Of a stretch of 64,000 bases of DNA, positions 42,966 through 49,588 are shown in pieces; the first letter of the stretch is position 1; every line of letters begins with the position of its first letter. The notes below the pieces were generated by a model. It made no database searches and was not told the DNA's origin. It saw only the letters and a list, made by a program, of their open reading frames with translations. The stretch lies in assembly GCF_009664835.1 (NCBI RefSeq), contig NZ_CP045929.1:1426001-1490000 (forward strand), read 5' to 3'. The translations under genes were made by a program, and so were the position numbers. Origin of the DNA: Allosaccharopolyspora coralli. Lineage in GTDB: Bacteria > Actinomycetota > Actinomycetes > Mycobacteriales > Pseudonocardiaceae.

Positions 42966-43043
42966 TGGTGGGGCAGGCGGGGCTCGAACCCGCGACCTTT
43001 CAGATTATGAGTCTGCTGCTCTGACCTGCTGAGCTACTGCCCC
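42966..43043 (-). tRNA. tRNA-Met (CAT)
   Basis: On the minus strand the acceptor GGGGCAG pairs with CTGCCCC-like CTGCCCC at the 3' end, and the anticodon loop is CTCATAA with anticodon CAT. The T-loop is GTTCGAGCC, the discriminator is A and CCA is encoded. CAT could also be a tRNA-Ile that is lysidine-modified. This cannot be decided by eye. The 3' half is the att site of the neighbouring integrated element. Confidence 0.92.
42968..43003 (+). repeat. att repeat within the tRNA gene (attR)
   Basis: 36 bases identical to 40688 to 40723. They cover the tRNA 3' end up to the anticodon arm, so integration restored an intact tRNA gene, the standard behaviour of actinomycete integrative elements. 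Confidence 0.88.
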
Positions 43044-43108
43044 TCGAACGCGATCGTAGCGAGACGTGCCGGGCCGGCCGTGGCCAGGGCGCCGCCTGCC
43101 CGGGAGCG

Positions 43109-43513
43109 TCAGTAGCCGTCGCCTCCCCAGAACTTCTCTTCGAGGTGGTCGGCTGTGGCCGCGACGAACGTCAGCGGATCCTCGAACTCGTTGAGGTCGA
43201 GGTTCATCAGCGGCAGGGCGTCGCGGATGACGATGTGTTCGTTCATGACGACCGCCCCGCACACCACCGTGGTCTCGCCCATCTCCGTGAGGAACTGGTG
43301 CAGATCGACGTCGGCGGCCGGGCCGCACACCGACGCGATTTGCACCCAGTCTTCGTGGCCGTCGAGGACTTCGCGGCAGATGATGACGACCTGGCTGCGG
43401 TGTAGCTCGTCGTCCTCGCCGTACTCGATGAGGACTCGAATCTCGTCGGGATCGTCCTCGATCACGTTGTACTCGGAACGGATGTAGCTGACCAGGTCCG
43501 TCCACGCGGCCAC
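43109..43513 (-). CDS. Conserved YbjN-like protein
   Basis: About 134 residues from GTG 43513 (VAAWTDLVSYIRSEYNVIED), chosen for a GGGGGC site and because family similarity begins there. ATG 43558 is an upstream option. The pattern IRVLIEYGEDDELHRSQVVIICREVLDGHEDWVQIAS, with VDLHQFLTEMGETTVVCGAVVMNEHIVIRDALPLMNLDLNEFEDPLTFVAATADHLEEKF, fits the actinobacterial YbjN/T3SC-like proteins. These small acidic proteins have no known catalytic activity and may be chaperone-like. It lies alone between the tRNA and the tetR gene. Confidence 0.75.
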   Translation of the reverse strand: MAAWTDLVSYIRSEYNVIEDDPDEIRVLIEYGEDDELHRSQVVIICREVLDGHEDWVQIASVCGPAADVDLHQFLTEMGETTVVCGAVVMNEHIVIRDALPLMNLDLNEFEDPLTFVAATADHLEEKFWGGDGY

Positions 43514-43579
43514 GATGCCCCCACTGTCTCTCGAGATCGACTTCCCAGAGTAGTGCATCCACTCGGGACGTGCCGGGAT

Positions 43580-44185
43580 TCAGCGTGCCCGAAGACCGTC
43601 GAACGCGATCTTCGTGACGGCGTCGGCGAGGTCGTCCGTGTTCAACCCCTGTCGTGGTCGATACCACTCGATGAGTGAGTTGACCATGCCGAACAGCAGC
43701 CTGCTCGTCAACGCCGGGTCGACGTCCGGGCGCAGGCTTCCTTCTCGTTCGGCCTCGGTGACCAGCTGCCCAACGAGATGGTCGAACTCGCGGCGCCGCG
43801 CCACGGCCCGGCGTTCCACCTTGGAGTTGCCGCGCACCCGCAGCAGCAGCGTGACGAACGCCTGCTCGTCCACGAGCACCTCGACACTGCGCCGCACCAC
43901 GTGGTGCAACCGGTCGATCGCCGGACCCTCACGGGACTCGTGTTCCTCCATCACCGCGAACAGCGCATCCAGGGCCCGGTCCACGCTCAGGCGGAGCAAC
44001 TCCTCCTTGCTCGGCACGTGGTAGTAGATCGCCGACTTCGTGATCCCGAGCCGTTTCGCGAGGTCCTCCATGCTCGTGCCGTCGTAGCCACGTTCATGGA
44101 AGACCTTCACCGCCGTCTGCAGCAGCGACTCCAGGTCATAGCCCGGCCTGCCACGCCCGTTGGGCCTGTCCGTCATGCCGACCAT
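43580..44185 (-). CDS. TetR-family regulator of the phenylacetate genes (PaaR-like)
   Basis: A 201-residue TetR regulator. ATG 44185 lies 11 bases after AGGAGG; Met codons at 44194 and 44176 are also possible. The helix-turn-helix is LLQTAVKVFHERGYDGTSMEDLAKRLGITKSAIYYHVPSKEELL. The ligand domain includes HHVVRRSVEVLVDEQAFVTLLLRVRGNSKVE. It lies directly downstream of paaI-paaK on the same strand, 26 bases after paaK. In related actinobacteria such a TetR protein (PaaR) represses paa genes and is released by phenylacetyl-CoA. A fitting dyad stands upstream of paaI. Confidence 0.88.
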   Translation of the reverse strand: MVGMTDRPNGRGRPGYDLESLLQTAVKVFHERGYDGTSMEDLAKRLGITKSAIYYHVPSKEELLRLSVDRALDALFAVMEEHESREGPAIDRLHHVVRRSVEVLVDEQAFVTLLLRVRGNSKVERRAVARRREFDHLVGQLVTEAEREGSLRPDVDPALTSRLLFGMVNSLIEWYRPRQGLNTDDLADAVTKIAFDGLRAR

Positions 44186-44211
44186 TGTCGCCATCGCCTC
44201 CTGGCGTGCCC

Positions 44212-45543
44212 TCAGGACTCCGTCGCGCGGTGGTCGCGGACACGTCGAAGCTTGCCGACCGACCGTTCCAGCGTGCCGGGATCCACGATGCTGACCTCGG
44301 CGGTCACCCCGACCGCCTCCTTGATCGCCTGCACCAGCAACGCCGGGGCGCCTGCTCGTTGATCCACGGTCGTCTCGTCGCGGGCCTCGACCCGGACTGA
44401 CATGTGATCCATCCGGTCCACCCGGCTGAGGTCGAGCTGGAAGTGCGGTGACAGTCCCTCCGCGCGCAGCACGATTTCCTCGATCTGGCTGGGGAACACG
44501 TTCACACCGCGCAGGATGATCATGTCGTCGCTGCGGCCGGTGACCCTCTCCATTCGCCGGAAGGCGGGTCGCGCCGTGCCCGGACGGAGCCGGGTCAGGT
44601 CGCGAGTGCGGTACCGGATGATCGGCAGTGCCTCCTTCGTCAAGGAGGTGAACGCCAACTCGCCGACCTCCCCGTCTTCGAGCGCCGTGCCCTCGATCGG
44701 ATCGATGACCTCCGGGTAGAAGTGGTCCTCCCAGATGTGCAGGCCGTCCTTGGTCTCGACACACTCGTTGGCGATCCCCGGACCCATCACCTCGGACAGG
44801 CCGTAGATGTCGACCGCGTGCATGTCGAGGGTGTCTTCGATCTCGCGGCGCATCTGCTCCGTCCACGGCTCGGCACCGAAGATCCCGACCTTCAGCGACG
44901 TGCTGCGCGGGTCGATGCCCTGGCGTCGGAACTCGTCGATGAGCGTGAGCATGTACGTCGGCGTGACCATGATGATCTCGGGCTGGAAGTCCTGGATGAT
45001 CTGCACCTGCCGCGAGGTCATCCCGCCGGACGCCGGAATCACCGTGCACCCCAGGCGTTCCGCGCCGTAGTGCGCGCCGAGACCGCCGGTGAACAGCCCG
45101 TATCCGTAGGACACGTGCACCTTGTGCCCCGGACGTCCACCGGCTGCCCGGATGGAGCGGGCGACGACGTCGGACCACACCTCGAGGTCCCGTTCGGTGT
45201 AGCCGACGACGGTCGGCTTGCCGGTGGTGCCACTGGACGCGTGGATCCGCCGTACCTTCTCGGACGGCACGGCGAACATCCCGAACGGATAGGTCTCCCG
45301 GAGGTCGTCCTTCGTCGTGGTCGGGAACTTCGCCAGATCCTGCAGTGAGCGGCAGTCCTCGGGGCGCACTCCGATCTCGTCGAACTTCTTCTTGTACAGC
45401 GGAACGTTGTCGTAGGCGTAACGAAGTGTCCACTGGAGACGTTCGAGTTGCAGCGCCGCGAGTTCGTCGGGCGAGAGGTGTTCGGCGGAGTCCAGCTCGG
45501 TGCCCGCGGGTGCGCGTCCGAGACGGTCGTGAGTCGATGTCAT
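44212..45543 (-). CDS. paaK: Phenylacetate-CoA ligase
   Basis: PaaK activates phenylacetate to phenylacetyl-CoA with ATP, the first step of aerobic phenylacetate degradation. The 443-residue protein has the AMP-binding motif RIHASSGTTGKPTVVGYTERDLEVW near residue 100, and LQWTLRYAYDNVPLYKKKFDEIG at the N-terminus, diagnostic of PaaK. DIYGLSEVMGPGIANECVETKDGLHIWEDHFYPEVIDP and IRYRTRDLTRL follow, and the C-terminal lid has GRSDDMIILRGVNVFPSQIEEIVL. Its ATG overlaps the paaI stop by four bases. The rest of the pathway (paaABCDE) is not in this window. Confidence 0.95.
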   Translation of the reverse strand: MTSTHDRLGRAPAGTELDSAEHLSPDELAALQLERLQWTLRYAYDNVPLYKKKFDEIGVRPEDCRSLQDLAKFPTTTKDDLRETYPFGMFAVPSEKVRRIHASSGTTGKPTVVGYTERDLEVWSDVVARSIRAAGGRPGHKVHVSYGYGLFTGGLGAHYGAERLGCTVIPASGGMTSRQVQIIQDFQPEIIMVTPTYMLTLIDEFRRQGIDPRSTSLKVGIFGAEPWTEQMRREIEDTLDMHAVDIYGLSEVMGPGIANECVETKDGLHIWEDHFYPEVIDPIEGTALEDGEVGELAFTSLTKEALPIIRYRTRDLTRLRPGTARPAFRRMERVTGRSDDMIILRGVNVFPSQIEEIVLRAEGLSPHFQLDLSRVDRMDHMSVRVEARDETTVDQRAGAPALLVQAIKEAVGVTAEVSIVDPGTLERSVGKLRRVRDHRATES

Positions 45544-45980
45544 GAGCGCGTCGCCTCCCCGTTCTTGATGCTCCTGCTGTGCCCGCGGAACTCCGCGATG
45601 ACCTGCGCGTCCGACTCGGGACCGCGCCGGACCGTGATGTCGTAGATGCCGCTGCGGCCGTACCGGGTGCGTTCCTCGGCGTGGGCGAACAGCTCGTCAC
45701 CCTCGCGGGCGGGCGCCACGAAGGTGATCTCGGCGCTCGCGGCGACCGTGACCGGGCCGTGGCTGTTGCAGGCGCAGGCGAATGCGGTGTCGGCGAACAG
45801 GAACAGGTAGCCGCCGTGGGCGATGGCGTGCCCGTTGACCATCGACTCGGTGACGACCATCCGTGCCACCGCACCGCCCTCGACGGCAGACAGCATCTCG
45901 ATACCCAGCGCCTTCGACGCCGCGTCGTCATCGAACATCGCAGCCGAAGAGGCCGAGATGGTGCTTTCGTTGCTGCTCAC
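45540..45980 (-). CDS. paaI: Hotdog thioesterase PaaI
   Basis: About 146 residues from GTG 45980 (MSSNESTISASSAAMFDDD). The hotdog fold reads SKALGIEMLSAVEGGAVARMVVTESMVNGHAIAHGGYLFLFADTAFACACNSHGP with the conserved HGG(Y/W)(L/I)F..AD. ASAEITFVAPAREGDELFAHAEE follows. PaaI hydrolyses ring-hydroxylated phenylacetyl-CoA thioesters and so rescues CoA when the pathway stalls. It is the first gene of the operon paaI-paaK-tetR. The frame is open to 46061, but the dyad operator at 46006 to 46019 lies in that part, which argues for the shorter start. Confidence 0.9.
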   Translation of the reverse strand: MSSNESTISASSAAMFDDDAASKALGIEMLSAVEGGAVARMVVTESMVNGHAIAHGGYLFLFADTAFACACNSHGPVTVAASAEITFVAPAREGDELFAHAEERTRYGRSGIYDITVRRGPESDAQVIAEFRGHSRSIKNGEATRS

Positions 45981-46005
45981 GAATGCTTCACCCGCCTTGC
46001 ACCTG

Positions 46006-46019
46006 ACCGAACAGTCGGT
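46006..46019. promoter_or_regulatory. Probable TetR/PaaR operator
   Basis: ACCG-N6-CGGT (in full ACCGAACAGTCGGT), 26 bases upstream of the paaI start. The outer halves agree with the ACCG...CGGT core described for actinobacterial PaaR sites. The regulator is encoded at the end of the same operon, which would give autoregulation. Confidence 0.55.
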
Positions 46020-46106
46020 TATTAATGTGTGCAGTGTTCGTCGCCGTCCCGGCGATGTCAACCCGACTGCGGCGACGATCTGTCGGTGATTCCGACGCAG
46101 TCCGTT

Positions 46107-46150
46107 GCGTGAGCCTTTTTAGTCGCTATAGCCACCACAAAGACTCACGC
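46107..46150. repeat. Hairpin repeat family U, copy 2
   Basis: GCGTGAGCCTTTTTAGTCG and the inverted CCACCACAAAGACTCACGC enclose CTATAG. The right arm and loop are almost the same as those of the hairpin after catalase (29223 to 29268). The left arm has diverged, so the stem is imperfect. It lies upstream of paaI and does not end a gene now. Confidence 0.6.
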
Positions 46151-46292
46151 GTCTGACTCAGCCACGGACGACGACGTCGTGAGCAGGGATCGGGACCGGG
46201 TTCGGAGTCACGGCAAGCCCGACATCGTCGTGCGGGACTCGCCGGTTTCGCCACCAGTCCTGACGCCAACGGACGCGGCCGCCCGCGAAAAG

Positions 46293-46323
46293 AGCCGGGG
46301 TGCAGCGGTGCTGCACCCCGGCT
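46293..46323 (-). terminator. Terminator of the DUF397 operon
   Basis: A perfect 14-base stem AGCCGGGGTGCAGC/GCTGCACCCCGGCT with a three-base loop, 20 bases after the stop at 46343 as read on the minus strand. Confidence 0.8.
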
Positions 46324-46342
46324 GACGCGTCTCTTCGGTACT

Positions 46343-46759
46343 TCAGGCGGTCGCGGCGAGCCATTTCGCGCGGCCGGGTCCGCCCGGGACCCAGCAACCG
46401 CGAGCGGCCGCGGACGGTTGCTGCGGGTCCGCCAGGCCGGGTGTGTGCTGGTCGGGCAGCGAGAGCAAGTCGCCGAGCACGTGCACGGCCGTGCCGGTGG
46501 ACTGCCACGCCATCCGGGACGGCGCGAGGATGTTCTCCTCGTCGCCCGGGATCCGGGTGGCGACCGCGTCGTCCTCGGAGTGCAGTCGCAGCACGTCGAC
46601 GACGTCGTGATGGGCGCGGACGCCGACCACCGCGACGACCTCACCGTGCTCGTCACACGGATGCAGGAACTGGAAACCGCGTCCGATGAGCTCGTGCAGC
46701 AGCGAATCCGTGCCGGGAGTCGCGGGGGCGGTCTCCGGCGCTTCAGGCGAGGAAGTCAT
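46343..46759 (-). CDS. Hypothetical protein coupled to a DUF397 gene
   Basis: A 138-residue protein. ATG 46759 lies inside the end of the DUF397 gene, so the two overlap by 17 bases. It is soluble, with LLHELIGRGFQFLHPCDEHGEVVAVVGVRAHHDVVDVLRLHSEDDAVATRIPGDEENILAPS as its central part. It looks like a small alpha/beta protein with several His residues in VRAHHDVV. I do not recognise a named family. Overlap and a shared terminator show it belongs to the DUF397 operon, perhaps as a third component. Confidence 0.7.
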   Translation of the reverse strand: MTSSPEAPETAPATPGTDSLLHELIGRGFQFLHPCDEHGEVVAVVGVRAHHDVVDVLRLHSEDDAVATRIPGDEENILAPSRMAWQSTGTAVHVLGDLLSLPDQHTPGLADPQQPSAAARGCWVPGGPGRAKWLAATA

Positions 46760-46982
46760 CGAACTCGCCGTCCTTGGCGCCGGCCACGAACGCGGCCATC
46801 TCTGCGCGGGTGTACAGCAGCGCGGGTCCGTCCGGGAATCGCGAGTTGCGGACGGCCACGTCTCCGCCGTCGAGGGCGGAGACCTCCACACAGTTGCCGA
46901 GTGCTCCGCTGCGCGCGCTCTTGCGCCAGGAAGCCTCGGGCAGCTGCGCCGCCGACATGCCGTTGTGAACAACGCTCGACAT
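46743..46982 (-). CDS. DUF397 protein
   Basis: A 79-residue protein from ATG 46982 after GGAAGGTGAG. It has the DUF397 core ASWRKSARSGALGNCVEVS, VAVRNSRFPDGPALLYTRAEMAAFVAGAKDGEFDDF, which is the complete family domain. DUF397 proteins are small partners encoded next to XRE/DUF5753 regulators in streptomycetes and relatives. The pairs act in antibiotic or developmental control and behave like toxin-antitoxin pairs (Scr1/Scr2 type). The XRE regulator here lies 270 bases upstream on the same strand. Confidence 0.9.
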   Translation of the reverse strand: MSSVVHNGMSAAQLPEASWRKSARSGALGNCVEVSALDGGDVAVRNSRFPDGPALLYTRAEMAAFVAGAKDGEFDDFLA

Positions 46983-47252
46983 GGGCTCACCTTCCGGGTT
47001 CCACGTACATCTGCACGTGCATCCGTTGCGTGCGGATGACCATATCACTGCGATCTTCGCGAGCAAGTGCACGTGCAGATGAATGCGATGGTTCTACACG
47101 TTCGACGGACGTGGAGTCCGGGCGAGCACAGTCCGTGATCTCAGCGCGAACCACCATCAGCGGGATCAAACGCCTGTCGACGCTGGTGAAGCCTTCCGGA
47201 GCGCAGGCGAAGTCGGAGCGAGGACCGTCACGCTGTGTCGCGCGACGCGGAC

Positions 47253-48149
47253 CTACATCTCCGTGCGGATCTTCATCAGCATCTGACGGGATATGTCCGG
47301 CGTCTCGGCGTCCACCGTCAACCGGTCGAACACCCGGCTGTACTGCTCGATCTCCTCGAGCTTGTCGAGATACATCGCCCCGGCGAGGTGTTCGATGTAG
47401 ACCAGGTGCGGCAGTTCCGGCTCGGCGAACCGCAGCATCGTGAACGCGCCCTCGGCCGAATAGCCGCTCAGTCGGTACGGCACGACCTGCAACGTGACGT
47501 TCGGCCGCTTCGTGATCTCCAGCAGGTGGTCGAGCTGGGCGAGCATCGTCTCGCGGCCGCCGATCGGCCGGTGCAGCACCGACTCGTCGATCACCGCCCA
47601 CAACCGGGGGGCGTCAGTGCCGGCGAGGACCCGCTGGCGTTGCATACGCAGTGTCACCCGTCGCCGCGCGTCCTGCGACGCGTGCTGCGGACGGCCGCGG
47701 CTGGCGATCGCCAACGCGTACGCCTCTGTCTGCATCAGGCCCGGGACGAACTGCAGCTCGTAGGTCTGAATGCGCGAAGCCGACTCTTCGAGGCCGACGT
47801 AGTCCTGGAACCACGTCGGCATCAGGTCGGTGTACCGGTGCCACCAGCCGGGTTCGTGCGAACGGCGCACCATGTCGAGGAACTCCGAGCGCTCCCCGTC
47901 GTCGGTGACGCCGTAGAGCGTCAGCAGGTCGGCGACGTCGCGCTCCTTGAACCCGACCCGCCCGAGTTCCATTCGGCTGATCTTCGAACCGGAGCCGCGG
48001 ATCGAGTACCCCGCGTCGGGGCGGCTGATCTCGGCGGCCTCTCGCAGCCTACGGAGCTGAGTGCCGAGCACGATCCGGAGCGCCGTCGGGCCGCTGCCGA
48101 CCTCGGTGGCCTGACGGTCGCGCTCCTCGGGGGGCTCGACTCCGGCCAT
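47253..48149 (-). CDS. XRE-family regulator with DUF5753 domain
   Basis: A 298-residue regulator from ATG 48149, after AAGGAG. The helix-turn-helix covers about residues 25 to 85: VLGTQLRRLREAAEISRPDAGYSIRGSGSKISRMELGRVGFKERDVADLLTLYGV. The DUF5753 domain fills the rest: YVGLEESASRIQTYELQFVPGLMQTEAYALAI, RQRVLAGTDAPRLWAVIDESVLHRPIGG and HLVYIEHLAGAMYLD. These are standard for the WhiJ/Scr1 type regulators found in many copies in streptomycetes and related families. It probably controls the DUF397 operon, and perhaps the divergent methyltransferase remnant. Confidence 0.9.
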   Translation of the reverse strand: MAGVEPPEERDRQATEVGSGPTALRIVLGTQLRRLREAAEISRPDAGYSIRGSGSKISRMELGRVGFKERDVADLLTLYGVTDDGERSEFLDMVRRSHEPGWWHRYTDLMPTWFQDYVGLEESASRIQTYELQFVPGLMQTEAYALAIASRGRPQHASQDARRRVTLRMQRQRVLAGTDAPRLWAVIDESVLHRPIGGRETMLAQLDHLLEITKRPNVTLQVVPYRLSGYSAEGAFTMLRFAEPELPHLVYIEHLAGAMYLDKLEEIEQYSRVFDRLTVDAETPDISRQMLMKIRTEM

Positions 48150-48451
48150 CGTCGGCTCCTTCCGTGCGGTTGCCTGCACCTTTGACGGCGCTCGTGTCGC
48201 CTTCGTTCCTACCGTGTCGCGCCGCGACAGTCATCTCGGCGGGACACCCGGCTGCGACGGGTGTGTTCTGTCTGGATCATCGTTCGCGCGGCCGCGAACG
48301 CTACTTCGGGGATTCGCCGCCGTCACGACGTGATCACCGACAGTACCGACCGTAACGATCCGACGAGAGCGACGGGCCGACGTTTACCGATCGAGTCGAT
48401 CCTTTTACGCTGTGTGCTTAAGTGATCCACTACTCACACTTCTGCGAGGTC
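48150..48451. other. 300-base divergent intergenic region with a dyad
   Basis: No gene is seen between the XRE regulator and the methyltransferase remnant. At 48281 to 48300 there is an inverted repeat CGTTCGCG-CGGC-CGCGAACG (eight-base arms, four-base centre), a candidate operator. Near 48405 to 48425 CTTTTACGCTGTGTGCTTAA is unusually AT-rich and could be the promoter. Confidence 0.45.
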
Positions 48452-49293
48452 ATGATGGCCGAAGCTCAGTCGGCGTTGTCCGAGGACGAGTCTCCCGTCA
48501 TCATCGACACGACCCAGGCGAGCATCGCCAGGGTCTACGACGCGTTCCTCAACGGCAAGGACAACTACGAGATCGACCGGGAAGTGTTCCGCCGGGTTCA
48601 GGCTGTGACGCCCGAAGCGAGTCAGCTCGCCTGGGACAACCGGAGTTTCCTCATTCGCGCCACCAGGTTCATCGCGAGCCAGACCGGAGTCACCCAGTTC
48701 CTCGACGCGGGTTCGGGACTGCCCACCGCAGAGAACACCCACCAGGTCGCTCAGCGCCTGCAGCCCGACTCGCGCGTGGTCTACATCGACAACGATCCGG
48801 TGGTGCTCGCACACGGGCGGGCGCTGCTGGAGGAGAACGACCAGACGCATTTCAGTGCCGCCGACATCTTCGATCCGGGCAGCGTCCTCAACGATCCGGT
48901 GGTGCGCAAACATCTCGACTTCTCGGAGCCGATCGCGCTGTTCCAGATGGGCACGATGCACACTACGACGGCGAGCGTCCGCCCGAGGACATCATGCGCG
49001 AGTACATCGAGGCGCTGCCCTCGGGCTCCTACGTCGGGTTGAGCCACTTCTTCGACCCGGAGAACGAGGAGTCGAGTCCGTTGGCGCGCCGGATGGAAGA
49101 GACGTTCCTGCACAGCCCGATGGGGACCGGGGTCTTTCGTACCAGGGCGCAGCTCGAGGCGATGCTTGCGGGGCTCGAACTGGTCGACCCGGGGCTCGTC
49201 CTGTGTGCGGACTGGTGGCCGGACGGTCCGGCGCTGAACGGCTTGCTGCCGGTGCAGAAGACCATCGCAGGTGCCGTCGGGTACAAGCCCTGA
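48452..49293 (+). pseudogene. SAM-dependent methyltransferase (Methyltransf_19/DUF574), frameshifted
   Basis: Two frames join to one 280-residue methyltransferase. The first (from ATG 48452) reads ASIARVYDAFLNGKDNYEIDREVFRRV, FLIRATRFIA, QFLDAGSGLPTAENTHQVAQ, VVYIDNDPVVLAHGRALL and ends correctly at IALFQMGTMH near 48958. The second continues HYDGERPPEDIMREYIEALPSGSYVGLSHFF and ends at 49293. A single base is missing near 48960. DUF574 proteins are common in streptomycetes next to XRE/DUF397 genes. A sequencing error is possible; otherwise the gene is recently inactivated. Confidence 0.8.
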
Positions 49294-49378
49294 CGGCGGC
49301 GGCCACGTCGGACCCGACGACGCGGGTGTCCACTGCGGTGGCACGACGTCGTCATCGGGTCCGATCAGCTCGGGGTAC

Positions 49379-49588
49379 TCAGCAGCAGCGTGAGCCCGGG
49401 TCGCGGTCACCCCGGTCGATGTGCGCCCGCCAGAACTCGCGTTCGCCCAGCGCCGGGGTGTCCGGGTGGTGCGCGCGATGGTGTTCGAGGTACTGCTCGT
49501 AGGCGGTCTCCCCGACGATCCCGCGCGCGATCTGCCAGGCCGATCGGGCGGACCCGGCCAGCCTGGACAGCAGCGATGCGGCCGTCAC
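49379..49588 (-). CDS. ybdD: YbdD/YjiX-family small protein
   Basis: A 69-residue protein from GTG 49588, overlapping the cstA stop by four bases. It contains RSAWQIARGIVGETAYEQYLEHHRAHHPDTPALGEREFWRAHIDRGD, the complete YbdD/DUF466 domain. Such proteins are encoded right after CstA/BtsT carriers in many bacteria, and are thought to help or modulate the carrier. The last residues (GSRCC) form a Cys pair not required in the family. Assignment is firm by sequence and context. Confidence 0.9.
   Translation of the reverse strand: MTAASLLSRLAGSARSAWQIARGIVGETAYEQYLEHHRAHHPDTPALGEREFWRAHIDRGDRDPGSRCC

Noticed and set aside
44196-45931. Extension of the TetR frame far upstream over the paa genes
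   Set aside because: The added part is out of frame with paaK and paaI and has no similarity; TetR similarity begins only near 44185.
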